Part shown: positions 55,901 through 63,433 of the stretch, piece by piece
Layout: each line of letters opens with the position of its first letter
Position numbering within the stretch: position 1 is the stretch's first letter
DNA from: Mesobacillus foraminis
GTDB taxonomy: Bacteria; Bacillota; Bacilli; Bacillales; Cytobacillaceae
DNA length: 64,000 nt
Assembly: GCF_004340465.1 (NCBI RefSeq)
Contig: NZ_SLVV01000010.1
Location: 99,897-163,896 of the forward strand
Reading direction: 5' to 3'
Notes under the pieces: model-generated
What the model was told of the DNA's origin: nothing
Database searches by the model: none
What the model saw: only the letters and a program-made list of their open reading frames with translations
Translations under genes and position numbers: made by a program

Positions 55901-56279
55901 GTCTGGAGTTGCTTCACAAGAATGTAAAAGTATTGAAGGACCAGCCTACAAATTCGAGTTAGGAGTCAATAAAATCACTGCTGCAGCCACAGACAAAGCA
56001 GGCAATACAGCTAACGCTGAAATTCAATTTACAGTGACGGTGGACTTTGATGGTTTAGGCAGGTTAACGGAAGGGTTGGTCACTAAAGAAGGAATTGCTG
56101 ACTCACTGGTGAATAAGCTTCAATCTGCGAAAGATTCAGCGGCAAAGGGGAATCATCAAGCGTTGAACAGTCAATTAAACGCTTATGAAAATCAGTTGAA
56201 AGCCCAAAGTGGAAAGGCAATTTCCGAAGAAAACGCAAACCTATTGATAAAGTTATCAAAAGAATTGAAAGTTAAATAA
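49902..56279 (+). CDS. Giant secreted bimodular GH43 enzyme with LamG, Ig-like, OmpL47 and FIMAH modules
   Basis: 2125 residues from ATG 49902 (AAGGAGTG six bases upstream). Signal peptide to about SIFAEE (residue 30). Order: LamG (about 40-280), two Ig-like domains (290-480), GH43 no. 1 (490-800; Asp in KGLRDPFII, Glu in NNEGQTIF), LamG (810-1040), LamG (1050-1270), two Ig-like domains (1280-1470), GH43 no. 2 (1475-1770; Asp in KGLRDPFII, Glu in AGEGPTIFK), Big_2 (1790-1875), OmpL47-like (1880-2040) and FIMAH (2045-2125). The GH43 pair resembles GH43 no. 1 of the 40.2-kb gene, and the C-terminal ~220 residues are closely related between the two. It probably acts on branched arabinan or arabinogalactan at the cell surface. 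Confidence 0.88.
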   Translation: MGKRKRVSIFLFSIMIFNLISGLIPPSIFAEEMDSTSPEMILYYDMKTNGKNGDQLIIKDVSGNKFDGTFKNPENGQLIQNDEVGYVAFNGGSSTSKSGYIEIPKSEDGSDLLTGLHDVTVSALVNWSDDGSNRWIFGLGAVTDDAENGNKYFFVTPRHGSGNVAATGISKAGWRNESLVKSTSTMRAGKWEVTTVVFSEKSNTITLFVNGKKVAAGSAGGKKLSEIIDPSAGFSGFLGKSIFKGDPYFKGMIGDFRVYNDALSDEQVADLYTETSSKIDKINQLVINDALESLDITRYLDSGDEGMYKITKSLALPTKGKHGVEIAWSSSNTEVVANDGTVTRPAKTESDAEVELTANLAYEGLSAKKQFNVTVLKEYTDEQVAELDASNLTVNNADNVKGNISLQVSGEEGSSITWESSNPEIVKGSAEAEENAKMLGWVTRPETDTKVTLTATISKGKAEIQKVFNLNVIKDPGKLTYDAYFFSYFTGEYEGGEEISFATAEDPLKWRALNNGQSVIQSNMGEKGLRDPFIIRSPEGDKFYMLATDLKMGESTNFDQAQITGSHSLMIWESEDLVNWSEQRMVEVAPKTGGNTWAPEAIYDEKTGEFVVFWASSIKNEETYGDYPNGRPAGQYNVMYYATTRDFHTFSEPKVFIDEGFPTIDTSFVQDNGTFYRFTKSEVNYRVYYEKATDIFQDKDGIKENGFQYDVIPGTKDGNRGLIGHQGNNEGQTIFKDIHDEKWYMFLDSWPYHVRWSTNLEDGSQFVNNLLPATEYALPPGPRHGTVIPITREEYNALQKKYAKPSPEESKQPVVHYTFDEEDMDGTTVKDVSKNGFDAQLVGGSKITSTDTVGKSTGAVELDGSSGYVELPKNTIKDLNLENMTMSTWVKVQGNQANQRIFDFSSNTGRVANRNTMYLSTQGDSGNLEFAIVTPFTEKFANQNTLLGSSYKYAVRAPMLSTASWHHVAMTIEGFDAVLYVDGKEVSRSSTYNVEPRMLLETTMNYLGKSSNENHNFFKGKFDDFKIYNRALNAEEIAKLADEEVSTSPEEPKETKLILDYDMNNIEDTKVIDQTGNFDGKLVNPQNAEVIKGEDSGVINFKGGSTSSYIEIPQGVLNDLESVTVSSLVNWDGKNEAEWIFALGQDSNKYLFTTPKRNSGDKSARVGLGVTSWNNEAGANATTGPLKSHEWKLVTAVMSGENKTVKLYIDGVEVASGSTNGYTLAQINNVNGRSGFIGRSFYSADPYFGGMIADFEVYNGALTPSEVSKLKENAAEKIANMEGLLLQNAIKQLDYSTFINKNENKDEIKSDLSFPKTGANGTSVTWESKNQDIITNQGKVIRPSYEEGNQTVKILATISDGKNEAAKEFTVTVLKKPHDSAAVRTDAEALKIHNIHDVRGNLTLPNSGQNGSEITWESSDTKIITATGEVKRPAHGEGNSTVKLTATLTLNNETITKAFLASVKEMPKKEAYEGYVFSYFTGEGYTNGEQIYFALSEGNNPLKWNELNNGEPAITSELGEKGLRDPFIIRSPEGDKFYLIATDLKINGNWNWDRAQRSGSRSIMVWESTDMVNWSEQRMVEVAPPEAGNTWAPEIFYDDTTGEYVVFWASKLYDNEDHSGSTYNKMMYSKTRDFYTFTEPEVYIDLGYSVIDTTMVKHDDKVYRLSKDERNNTSSSPNGKFIFQEVGNSVLDPNFKLIKEGIGKGSISAGEGPTIFKSNTEEKWYMFIDEFGGRGYVPFETTDLQSGEWKMSENYDLPARPRHGTVLPVTKAEHEALLANVPAVKVPGPEQHPTSVTIDQETLELSEGQTGKLGATVEPNDAVNKAVVWSSNKEEVATVDENGKVTAIKEGKAKISVTTVDGGLMAVSEVTVEKKRDTTQPEGKFEINNGAEFTNKLTVNLSLEAKDDLSGVHQVRYSTDAREWSDWEDFKSTKELTLPAGDGEKTLFVEFKDHAGNVSESYQQKIILDTTAPVIEFTGNKGTYSVDETIKITCTIADTLSGVASQECKSIEGPAYKFELGVNKITAAATDKAGNTANAEIQFTVTVDFDGLGRLTEGLVTKEGIADSLVNKLQSAKDSAAKGNHQALNSQLNAYENQLKAQSGKAISEENANLLIKLSKELKVK

Positions 56280-56314
56280 CAGATTATTAGATCCAAAATG
56301 CAGTAGATAAGCTG

Positions 56315-56348
56315 GCCTTCGGGTTTTAGGGCTCGAAGGCTTGTTTTT
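56315..56348 (+). terminator. Intrinsic terminator of the giant GH43 gene
   Basis: GCCTTCG (56315-56321) pairs with CGAAGGC (56334-56340), then TTGTTTTTT. Confidence 0.85.
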
Positions 56349-56532
56349 TAAAAATGAGATCAAGTACCCTACGACACTTATTTACTTACATTTATCAGGA
56401 AGAATACCGAAAAGCTTTACACAAAACGACACTAATTTATCAAAATTGAGGAAGTCATTGCCTATTTATATCTCTTAATACAAAGGAAATGATTTTAAAA
56501 GTTAAAGATAGTTATATTAAATTCAAAACTCA

Positions 56533-56575
56533 TTCAAAATGATTCCAGCCTTAAATGTAAACGCTTTATGATAAT
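56533..56575 (+). promoter_or_regulatory. Shared arabinan-locus promoter, copy 3 (variant)
   Basis: TTCAAAATGATTCCA (56533-56547) then TGTAAACGCTTTA (56556-56568) and GATAAT (56570-56575). The cre-like/-10 part matches copies 1 and 2, but the upstream element has lost the exact TTTCGAAA dyad and is six bases closer. Confidence 0.6.
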
Positions 56576-56619
56576 GTATGACTTCAAATATATTAAATGA
56601 AGGAAGAGAGGGAAAGGTA

Positions 56620-59253
56620 ATGTTGAGAAGGTTTATAGTCGTTTTCTTTGTTTTTTCACTCATCATACCCTTCCATGTAAATGGACAGGAAAACACCAAT
56701 CAAGAAAGTAATCCAGAGTCTAATCAAGTATTTTCGGGATTCACTGGGAATCCAGTTATTAAAGAAAGATTCAGTGCTGATCCTGCTGCCTTGGTGCACG
56801 ATGGTAAAGCATATTTATATGTAGGCCATGATTCTGCAGGGGTAAACAGCAATTTTTATGATCTGCCGGAATGGAATATTTACTCTTCAACGGATATGGA
56901 GAAATGGACACTTGAAGGAGCAGTGCCAAGAACCATTTTTGAATGGGCGAGCGGAAACTCTGCATGGGCATCACAAGCAATAGAAAAAGACGGGAAGTTT
57001 TATTGGTACACAACTGTATTTAATCCAGCTCAAGGGGAAAGAGGTTACTCAATAGGAGTAGCTGTTTCTGATGATCCTGTTAAGGGTTGGAAAGACGCAA
57101 TAGGGAAGCCGTTAGTCAGCAACAGTATGACAGATAATCCGCCGGGAATGGGAGCAGAGCCGTGGGATAATATTGATCCAACTGTATTCATAGATGATGA
57201 TGGACAAGCATATATGTATTGGGGAAATACCCATTTATATTATGCAAAATTAAAAGACAATATGGTTGAACTTGATGGTGAAATCCACCAAGTTCAGATC
57301 AATGATATGCAAGGATCCTTTACAGAAGCTCCTTTTCTGCACAAATATAACGATAAATACTACCTGTCATTTGCCATGAATTGGCCAGAGGATATAGGTT
57401 ATGCCGTCAGTGACAGCCCAGCGGGTCCCTGGACATATGCTGGAAAATTAATGGATGCAACAGAAGGAACGGGAACCAATCATTCAGCTATTATTGAATA
57501 TGAAGGACAATGGTATTTCATCTATCATACAGCTGGTTTGCCTACTGGAGGAGATTATCGCCGCTCCGTATCGATCGAAAAGCTATATTATAATCCTGAC
57601 GGTACGCTTAAGAAAATGAACCCAACTGCCTCAGGGATCAGCGGGAGCCCGGAGTTATTACAGGTAGAAAGCGATCAGGCATTTGTACATCATTCCAATC
57701 AGGATATCAAGCTTGACTCTCTAGTCAATAATCAAACGAATTTCCAATGGTTTACTGTTCCAGGCCTGGCTGATAGTGGAGAAGGTTATCTATCCTTTCA
57801 GGCAGAAAATAGGCCGGGATATTACTTGAAAAGAAATGGAACTAGCTTGATTTTGGCAAAGAATAATGGTACAGAGGATTTTAAGGAGCAGGCAACATTC
57901 AAGGTAACCCCGGGTATTGGAAATAAGGAATGGTTATCCTTTCAAGCTTATAATGATGAACAATTATATATGGTCCAACAGGCAAAAGATTCACTAGGAT
58001 TATCTCCGATTCATTCAATAGAGGAAAAAAGCAAGGCAACATTCTCTTTGAAAAAAGCAGATGTTACGGGTGTAACACTTGATACTGAAACAAAAGTTCT
58101 TGAGGCGGGATCTGCCACCATGTTACGTGCAAATGTACTTCCTGTTGAAGCCCCGATGAAAGGGGTCAAGTTTTACTCTTCAAACCCTAATGTTATCAGT
58201 GTTTCAGATTCACCATACATGTCACAAGATGGCGAAGTTAGGGCGATAATAAGTGCTAAATCGGAAGGGACTTCAAAAATTACTGCTATTACAGAAGACG
58301 GACATATTGCAGCTGCAATGGTGGTTGAAGTGAAGGAAGCCGATAAAAAAACGACTAAACTAAAACACGTAAAGGTTAATTATGATCCGGCGACTCGTGA
58401 AGTAAAAATTGAAGGCTTTTTAAAGAAACAAAAGGATCGATTGGTAACGACAAGAGTAGTAGACCCAAATGGAAAGACAGAATATATTTCCCAAACTTCA
58501 ACTGAAAAAAATGGAAAGTTTACATTTGACTTTATTTCAAAAAATGTTAGCAGCGGAGAATACAAGGTAAAAATTTTTGAAAAAGATTTAGGAGAAGTTT
58601 TTCAGACAAGTTTTAATAAGTCAGGGGAGCTGACGGCACATTACGATTTTAATACTAACTTCAACGATCAAACAAAAAACTTTGGTACTGGAACCATTAC
58701 AGGAAATAGAATAAATAACGAGGGTGGAAACATTACTTTTAGTGAGGGGATAAACGGTCAAGCCGCTTTGTTCGATGGTTCCTCTGGCATCCGTTTGCCA
58801 AATGGGCTCATTGATACTCATACTTACAGTGTATCTCTTTGGTTAAACCCGGAACAATTAACACAATTTACAACCGCATTTTTCGGAGCAAGAGACGAGA
58901 GCAACTGGATAAGTGTAGTTCCAAGGGGGGGAGGAAACAATACATTGGTATGGTCAGGGAATATGAGATGGTATGATGCCAATACTGGAATATCGATTCA
59001 ACCAAATCAATGGACCCATGTTGCGTTCACCGTTAACAATGGCGACATTCTCGTTTACCTCAACGGAGAAAAGAAGTTTTCAGGATCAAACTTTCCAGAT
59101 GTTTTCACCAATTCTGATGCAGTCTTTGGTTTAGGTGTAAATTACTGGGATCTTCCTTATAAGGGAGCAATGGACGAGTTGAAAATCTACAGCAATTCGG
59201 TTCTTTCAGAAGCAGAGATAAAAGAGTTTTATCATAATGGGATACATCAGTAG
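56620..59253 (+). CDS. Secreted GH43 arabinofuranosidase-like enzyme with AbfB (CBM42) and LamG domains
   Basis: 877 residues from ATG 56620 behind GAGAGGGAAAGGTA. Signal peptide (hydrophobic core IVVFFVFSLIIPF, cleavage near NGQEN, about residue 22). GH43 catalytic domain about 40-340: base Asp in RFSADPAALV, modulating Asp in NIDPTVFID, acid Glu in SFTEAPFLH. These fit the arabinoxylan/arabinan arabinofuranohydrolase type. Then an AbfB-like arabinose-binding domain (about 355-475; AENRPGYYLKRNG), an Ig-like Big_2 unit (480-580), a second beta domain (585-665) and a C-terminal LamG (670-877). It would trim arabinofuranose side chains, the products going to the YtfQ-type importer. Own promoter and terminator. 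Confidence 0.88.
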   Translation: MLRRFIVVFFVFSLIIPFHVNGQENTNQESNPESNQVFSGFTGNPVIKERFSADPAALVHDGKAYLYVGHDSAGVNSNFYDLPEWNIYSSTDMEKWTLEGAVPRTIFEWASGNSAWASQAIEKDGKFYWYTTVFNPAQGERGYSIGVAVSDDPVKGWKDAIGKPLVSNSMTDNPPGMGAEPWDNIDPTVFIDDDGQAYMYWGNTHLYYAKLKDNMVELDGEIHQVQINDMQGSFTEAPFLHKYNDKYYLSFAMNWPEDIGYAVSDSPAGPWTYAGKLMDATEGTGTNHSAIIEYEGQWYFIYHTAGLPTGGDYRRSVSIEKLYYNPDGTLKKMNPTASGISGSPELLQVESDQAFVHHSNQDIKLDSLVNNQTNFQWFTVPGLADSGEGYLSFQAENRPGYYLKRNGTSLILAKNNGTEDFKEQATFKVTPGIGNKEWLSFQAYNDEQLYMVQQAKDSLGLSPIHSIEEKSKATFSLKKADVTGVTLDTETKVLEAGSATMLRANVLPVEAPMKGVKFYSSNPNVISVSDSPYMSQDGEVRAIISAKSEGTSKITAITEDGHIAAAMVVEVKEADKKTTKLKHVKVNYDPATREVKIEGFLKKQKDRLVTTRVVDPNGKTEYISQTSTEKNGKFTFDFISKNVSSGEYKVKIFEKDLGEVFQTSFNKSGELTAHYDFNTNFNDQTKNFGTGTITGNRINNEGGNITFSEGINGQAALFDGSSGIRLPNGLIDTHTYSVSLWLNPEQLTQFTTAFFGARDESNWISVVPRGGGNNTLVWSGNMRWYDANTGISIQPNQWTHVAFTVNNGDILVYLNGEKKFSGSNFPDVFTNSDAVFGLGVNYWDLPYKGAMDELKIYSNSVLSEAEIKEFYHNGIHQ

Positions 59254-59328
59254 AATAATGAACACGATGGATGCTGAACAAACCATTGGTATACTATTAA
59301 AAAAGATTGAAAGTAAATATAGCCAGCC

Positions 59329-59364
59329 AAAAACCATGCCTTTGCTAAAAAGGTATGGTTTTTT
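59329..59364 (+). terminator. Intrinsic terminator of the AbfB-GH43 gene
   Basis: AAAACCATGCCTTT (from 59329) pairs with AAAGGTATGGTTTT, followed by TTATT. Confidence 0.88.
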
Positions 59365-59692
59365 ATTCCGGCTGTTCTCGCGGCAGTCTCTAGAATAGAT
59401 CGTTGGTTGCCAGGTTACATGGAGCCCATCCTCAAGAACATGGTATTCTCATTCTTCATTCTGACAAAAGTAATCTTTGACAACTCGCAGCCTCAAAATT
59501 GGGCAGTCCTTTCGGCCGAATTTCTTCATGGGAGTCCAGGTGGCTTCCATAGTCGGACATAAAGGTAATTAAATGAGTTACTGTTAAGTGGGGAATGAAG
59601 GGTCGATCCCACGATTCTTAATGCCTAAATCAATTGTATCGTTGTGCAGAAAACTGGAAGAGATTTAAGCAGCTTACAGGCGCTTAACTCTT
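59365..59692. other. Spacer after the arabinan locus
   Basis: No gene seen; moderately GC-rich and possibly a decayed coding segment, but no recognisable protein in any frame. Confidence 0.4.
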
Positions 59693-60010
59693 TTAAATCT
59701 CATCCAGATAAAGGATTCGATGCTTTAACTCTTGATTTGAATCTGACAGGCCTATAACAATTTGGTTTGCTTCTGTTAAGGTCACATATCTGAACTTTTC
59801 ATTCTCATTTATAAAAAAAGAAGTTTCCGCTTTTGCCTCCAACTTTGCAAAGACATCTTCCGTGTACTCAAGTGGCAGGAAGTCATCTAAGCCTTCGATT
59901 GGTCTGCCTACCCATTTAAAAAAGAAATCTTTAATCGCAAATTGCTCAATCATTGTTAAACTCTTCTTGAACGATAGCTTATCCACTGTTATTGTATTCA
60001 GATTAATCAC
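59693..60010 (-). CDS. Hypothetical protein
   Basis: About 105 codons if GTG 60010 is the start. That GTG overlaps its GAGGAG site, so CTG 59998 or ATG 59950 (MIEQFAIKDFFFKW...) may be the true start. The product is soluble with mixed alpha/beta prediction (FKWVGRPIEGLDDFLPLEYTED, FINENEKFRYVTLTEANQIV). It resembles small immunity- or SMI1-like proteins only in composition; no family is recognised. Nothing nearby suggests a partner. Confidence 0.5.
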   Translation of the reverse strand: MINLNTITVDKLSFKKSLTMIEQFAIKDFFFKWVGRPIEGLDDFLPLEYTEDVFAKLEAKAETSFFINENEKFRYVTLTEANQIVIGLSDSNQELKHRILYLDEI

Positions 60011-60292
60011 TCCTCAAATAGTAACTAAATCTTATACCTTTAACGTGCTAACTTCAACGATAGTTCAGTGACAGTACATTTACAGTTTAGTTACTAATAA
60101 ATCATTAACACAAACGGATGGATGCTATTTGTATTATCTGTTTTGGAACCTCTCCAAATATCTATCTTATAACTTCATCCTTTCACTCCGTTTATTGGAT
60201 AAGACTTTTTAAAAGCAGGTTGGAACCAAATCTAAAGTGATAATATTTTATGAATTAGTAAAAAATAGTGTTTAGGAAAGGAGGGATTGCGA

Positions 60293-60682
60293 ATGTCTGT
60301 GAAAAAATGGGTAACAGGATTGGTGGCTGTATTTGCAATGGTTTTGGTTTTGGCAGCTGCAGGGTCACTCAGCGTATTTGCACAATCAAGCGTTGCAGAT
60401 CAACCGATGGAGACGGGAAACTCGATTGAGGTTGAGTTGAATGATGATTACTTTAATCCTAAAGACATTACTATTCCCAATGGAACACCCACAACATTGA
60501 GATTGAAAAACAAAGGCGTGAAAGAGCACACCTTCACAGTGGAAAAGCTCGGAATTGACGCCGAGGTCCAGCCAGGAAAAGAAGCAACGATCACAGTAAA
60601 CCCAAAACAGCCCGGTACATATGAATTAATATGCAGGTACCATGTCCGGGAAGGTATGGTTGGAACAGTAATCGTTAAATAA
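60293..60682 (+). CDS. Secreted cupredoxin-domain protein
   Basis: 129 residues from ATG 60293 behind AAAGGAGGGATTGCGA. Signal peptide or anchor (basic MSVKKW, hydrophobic core to about VFAQS, residue 33). The rest is a cupredoxin_1 beta-sandwich: YFNPKDITIPNGTPTTLRLKN, then copper ligands His (VKEHTFTVEK), Cys and His (LICRYHVREGM) and the Met of REGM. This type 1 copper site resembles plastocyanin-like domains of nitrous-oxide reductase/cytochrome oxidase partners. It may carry electrons or buffer copper outside the membrane. Monocistronic with its own terminator. Confidence 0.9.
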   Translation: MSVKKWVTGLVAVFAMVLVLAAAGSLSVFAQSSVADQPMETGNSIEVELNDDYFNPKDITIPNGTPTTLRLKNKGVKEHTFTVEKLGIDAEVQPGKEATITVNPKQPGTYELICRYHVREGMVGTVIVK

Positions 60683-60712
60683 AAAGCAGGGCCAATAGGC
60701 CTTGCTTTTTCA
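60681..60712 (+). terminator. Intrinsic terminator of the cupredoxin gene
   Basis: AAAAAGCAGGGCC (60681-60693) pairs with GGCCTTGCTTTTT (60698-60710); it overlaps the stop codon. Confidence 0.88.
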
Positions 60713-60947
60713 ATAGGCTAAAGAAATTTACTTATTATTACCCCAATGTCTTCATAACAGCTAACTTTCATGCAAAATGGAAGGTCTCTCCTTAGGATGA
60801 TGTGTTAAGTTTTAGGAGAGGTTTTTATGAAGCTTTGTTTTCATTACACAGGATATGATTTTTGGAATATTAATAGCCGTTCACCCTCTGATAAATGGTA
60901 AATATAATGGATTGTAACGTAAAAAGCCATTTAGAATGAGGTGAAAA

Positions 60948-61508
60948 ATGTATTTTTTGAAACCTGTTTCTGATGGGGTTCGTTTATCTCAAATAGTATT
61001 CAACAAACATAAAAAAACGCCGAAGCTTATCTTAGGGGCAATATTTTCCTGTATCGCCGCTATTCTGCAGGCTGCTGGCGGCTTGTTTCCAGTTGTAGGA
61101 TTTTTTTTTAGTCCGTTAGCCACTGCACCCATTCTGTTATGTTCGATGTTTTCCATTCCATTTGGAATAATGTCCTACTTCCTTACCATGATGATGTTAT
61201 TCATCCTGCAGCCAACTGAACTAATTGTCTTCCCTTTTACAACAGGTTTGTTAGGACTTGGCATAGGGGCATCTTTTACCTTTTATAGGATCAGATTAAG
61301 TATTATTGCTGCTGGTGCAATCCTTTTAATGTCAGGAATTATGAGTCTGATCTATATACTTCACTTTCCAGTTTTAGGTCCAGCCGTCCCTGTTTCCTTT
61401 TCATTTCGTACAACTGGAATTATTTTTTTATTTGCTTTCCTTTATAGCTGGTTATGGGTTGAAATGGCTTTAATTCTTCATATTAGATTAAAAAGGCTGA
61501 TCATTTAG
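60948..61508 (+). CDS. Six-helix integral membrane protein of unknown function
   Basis: 186 residues, ATG behind GAATGAGGTGAAAA. After a short cytoplasmic N-terminus (FLKPVSDGVRLSQIVFNKHKKTPK) there are about five to six membrane helices, with a PLATAPILLCSMFSIPFGIMSY segment and a Gly-rich GLLGLGIGASFTFYR. The pattern resembles small membrane proteins of Bacillus annotated only as hypothetical. It could be an S-component-like or channel-like protein, but no signature supports this. Isolated from neighbours. Confidence 0.7.
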   Translation: MYFLKPVSDGVRLSQIVFNKHKKTPKLILGAIFSCIAAILQAAGGLFPVVGFFFSPLATAPILLCSMFSIPFGIMSYFLTMMMLFILQPTELIVFPFTTGLLGLGIGASFTFYRIRLSIIAAGAILLMSGIMSLIYILHFPVLGPAVPVSFSFRTTGIIFLFAFLYSWLWVEMALILHIRLKRLII

Positions 61509-61562
61509 CGATCCTGCATCCCATGGTTTATTAAGTTGAAATGGAATTTAACTAGTTGTGAT

Positions 61563-62981
61563 TCATGGAACGATTTCATAAACAGTGCCTTGGTTAAAAT
61601 CAGTCACTTTCACAGAATTATAAACCCCTAAATATAATCTGGTTTGATCTAGATTTGAACCCAAACTAACATAATAGGCTGGTTGAGACCCAAAATCATA
61701 ATCGGTTTGTATGACACTAAAATCATTCTGCTGACCATTTGGTCTTACGAAGGTATAAGCTAAAGCCCCTCTAACAGGCTGAGATTCTTTCCGGGCAAGA
61801 TCGGTAAACACAACGCTTCCTGTTAAACCAGGGATGCTTCTCCCCATGTAGGCTTGAACTCCTGTAAGTGCCGTTCCCCCAAACTTATCAGGTCTGATAT
61901 CTCTATGAAAATAACTAGTTAAAGGCTGAAGACGACTCCCTGAAAGTGTTACTGCCTCATTGTAAAAAGCAATTGTTTTCTCATCCAAAGTCGAATTTTC
62001 AGTGCAGCGTCTTATAATCGAAGCAGGAAAAGCCCCTTCCCAACCCCGCCAGCCAAAGTTAATAAATCCTTTATTGTCAGGTTCAGAATTCATGAAAGAA
62101 GCCTGAATAAGCTGAGTAACCGGTATAGGTTTATAATGAACGAATGAAAAAATCGACTCGACCAAATCCTGCCCGACATTTCCAGCATATTTAATATACT
62201 GATTATATAACCTTTGAAATGAAATGCCTGGCATATTGCGAACTCCTTTGGCTATTACCGTAAGCGTTTCCTGAATAGGAACAGGGAGTTCATTAAAACG
62301 TGTAACAATGGGTGGATGATGGCTATGTGGATACTTGCCTACATCAAGTTCAATTATTTTTCCGGCGATTTCCAGGTCGTCCTGGCTTAAGTTAAATGGA
62401 TCATAGCCTGACCCGCCATCCCCGGTTGTTAAAACTAATTTACCGGTTTCAGGTGAAAAGTTTAAACTATTGACCCCATTGTGATTTGAAAATGGTCTTC
62501 TTAAGTTAAGTAATGTCCGCCGTTTTTGAGGCTGACCATTCGATTGCAAAATCCATTCTTCAATGGTATCAATATGGTCATATTGAGTTTCTCTATTTAT
62601 CCATCTTAGGTTTAAAGTACTTGGATCACACGGGTCAGGCTTAAAAGAATCAGGAAGAGCACCTGGTCCTTGTGTTCCCGCTACCGAATAATGAAGATAA
62701 AACAGACCGGTATCATAAAACTTGGGGTGAAAAGCCAGTCCCAGCAATCCTCGTTCATCATAACCGCCAGAAGAACCCAGTTTAAGGATTCGCGGGCGTA
62801 TATCTAAAAACGTCCTGATCAATCCGTTTCCTATGTAAAGGATTTCTCCTACCTGGGTTGCAATAAATAATCGTTCGATGGAGTCCCCTGGAAGTATCGT
62901 GGTTTTCAAGACAGTAGGTAAATTTATGTTACTTGCAATGGGCCTTAAACCAACCTTGACTTTTGTCAACGGACTTAGCAC
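61563..62981 (-). CDS. GSDH-type beta-propeller (glucose/sorbosone dehydrogenase-like) protein
   Basis: 472 residues. Six-bladed beta-propeller of the GSDH/PQQ-dependent sugar dehydrogenase type: RGLLGLAFHPKFYDTGLFYLHY, RPFSNHNGVNSLNFSPETGKLVLTTGDGGSG (the HN and GDGG motifs of PQQ/calcium binding) split across blades, GKIIELDVG, KGVRNMPGISF and GFINFGWRGWEG. No signal peptide is visible and GTG 62981 has only a weak site, so the true N-terminus is uncertain. Some family members lack PQQ activity, so dehydrogenase function is likely but unproven. Confidence 0.78.
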   Translation of the reverse strand: MLSPLTKVKVGLRPIASNINLPTVLKTTILPGDSIERLFIATQVGEILYIGNGLIRTFLDIRPRILKLGSSGGYDERGLLGLAFHPKFYDTGLFYLHYSVAGTQGPGALPDSFKPDPCDPSTLNLRWINRETQYDHIDTIEEWILQSNGQPQKRRTLLNLRRPFSNHNGVNSLNFSPETGKLVLTTGDGGSGYDPFNLSQDDLEIAGKIIELDVGKYPHSHHPPIVTRFNELPVPIQETLTVIAKGVRNMPGISFQRLYNQYIKYAGNVGQDLVESIFSFVHYKPIPVTQLIQASFMNSEPDNKGFINFGWRGWEGAFPASIIRRCTENSTLDEKTIAFYNEAVTLSGSRLQPLTSYFHRDIRPDKFGGTALTGVQAYMGRSIPGLTGSVVFTDLARKESQPVRGALAYTFVRPNGQQNDFSVIQTDYDFGSQPAYYVSLGSNLDQTRLYLGVYNSVKVTDFNQGTVYEIVP

Positions 62982-63355
62982 CCCTTTAATGTTTTCTCTT
63001 ATAAGAATATGATTTTAACTGACTGTTAGTACCCGATAGTCAGGGGGGGGGGAGATCGGAGGCGATTTCCACACCAAGCAACAGGTACCACTCAAGTATG
63101 GTTGCTATTTAACTGTAGTAGTAGCAGAAGGAAATGCAAAACAACTATGTTCAAGATATAGCAAGAAGATTCTCAAAAAAATTGAACAATTTTGGAAAGT
63201 GTTAGTATGGTACTTTGTGAAGGTTACACTTGTTTTTAAGACAAGTATTTGCGCTTTCCAATTTATTGGTTTTACCGATTTCTTGAAGTGGTACGAGGGA
63301 TAGGGATTTATCAGTATACTCCCATTCCTTCGGTTATCTGGTTAAATAGAATGAC
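62982..63355. other. Spacer between GSDH gene and tRNA-Pro
   Basis: No supported gene. Contains a run of ten G at 63043-63052 and short frames without ribosome-binding sites. Confidence 0.5.
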
Positions 63356-63433
63356 CGGAACGTAGCTCAGCTAGGGTAGAGCACTAGCATGGGGTGCTAG
63401 GGGGCGAAGGTTCAAATACTCTCGTTCCGATCA
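63356..63433 (+). tRNA. tRNA-Pro(GGG), partly decayed (possible pseudo-tRNA)
   Basis: Acceptor stem CGGAACG (63356-63362) with CGTTCCG (63423-63429) is perfect. The D-arm GCTC-N10-GAGC is perfect. The anticodon arm CTAGC-ATGGGGT-GCTAG has T33 and anticodon GGG, for Pro codons CCC and CCU. The T-arm, GAAGG-TTCAAAT-ACTCT, has two mismatches, and the 3' end reads ATCA where ACCA is expected. It stands alone, not in a tRNA cluster. Weak T-stem and lost CCA suggest a specialised or dying tRNA. Confidence 0.75.

Noticed and set aside
63043-63052. Run of ten G residues
   Set aside because: A homopolymer in non-coding DNA; it may be a sequencing artefact and no nearby gene would be phase-varied by it.
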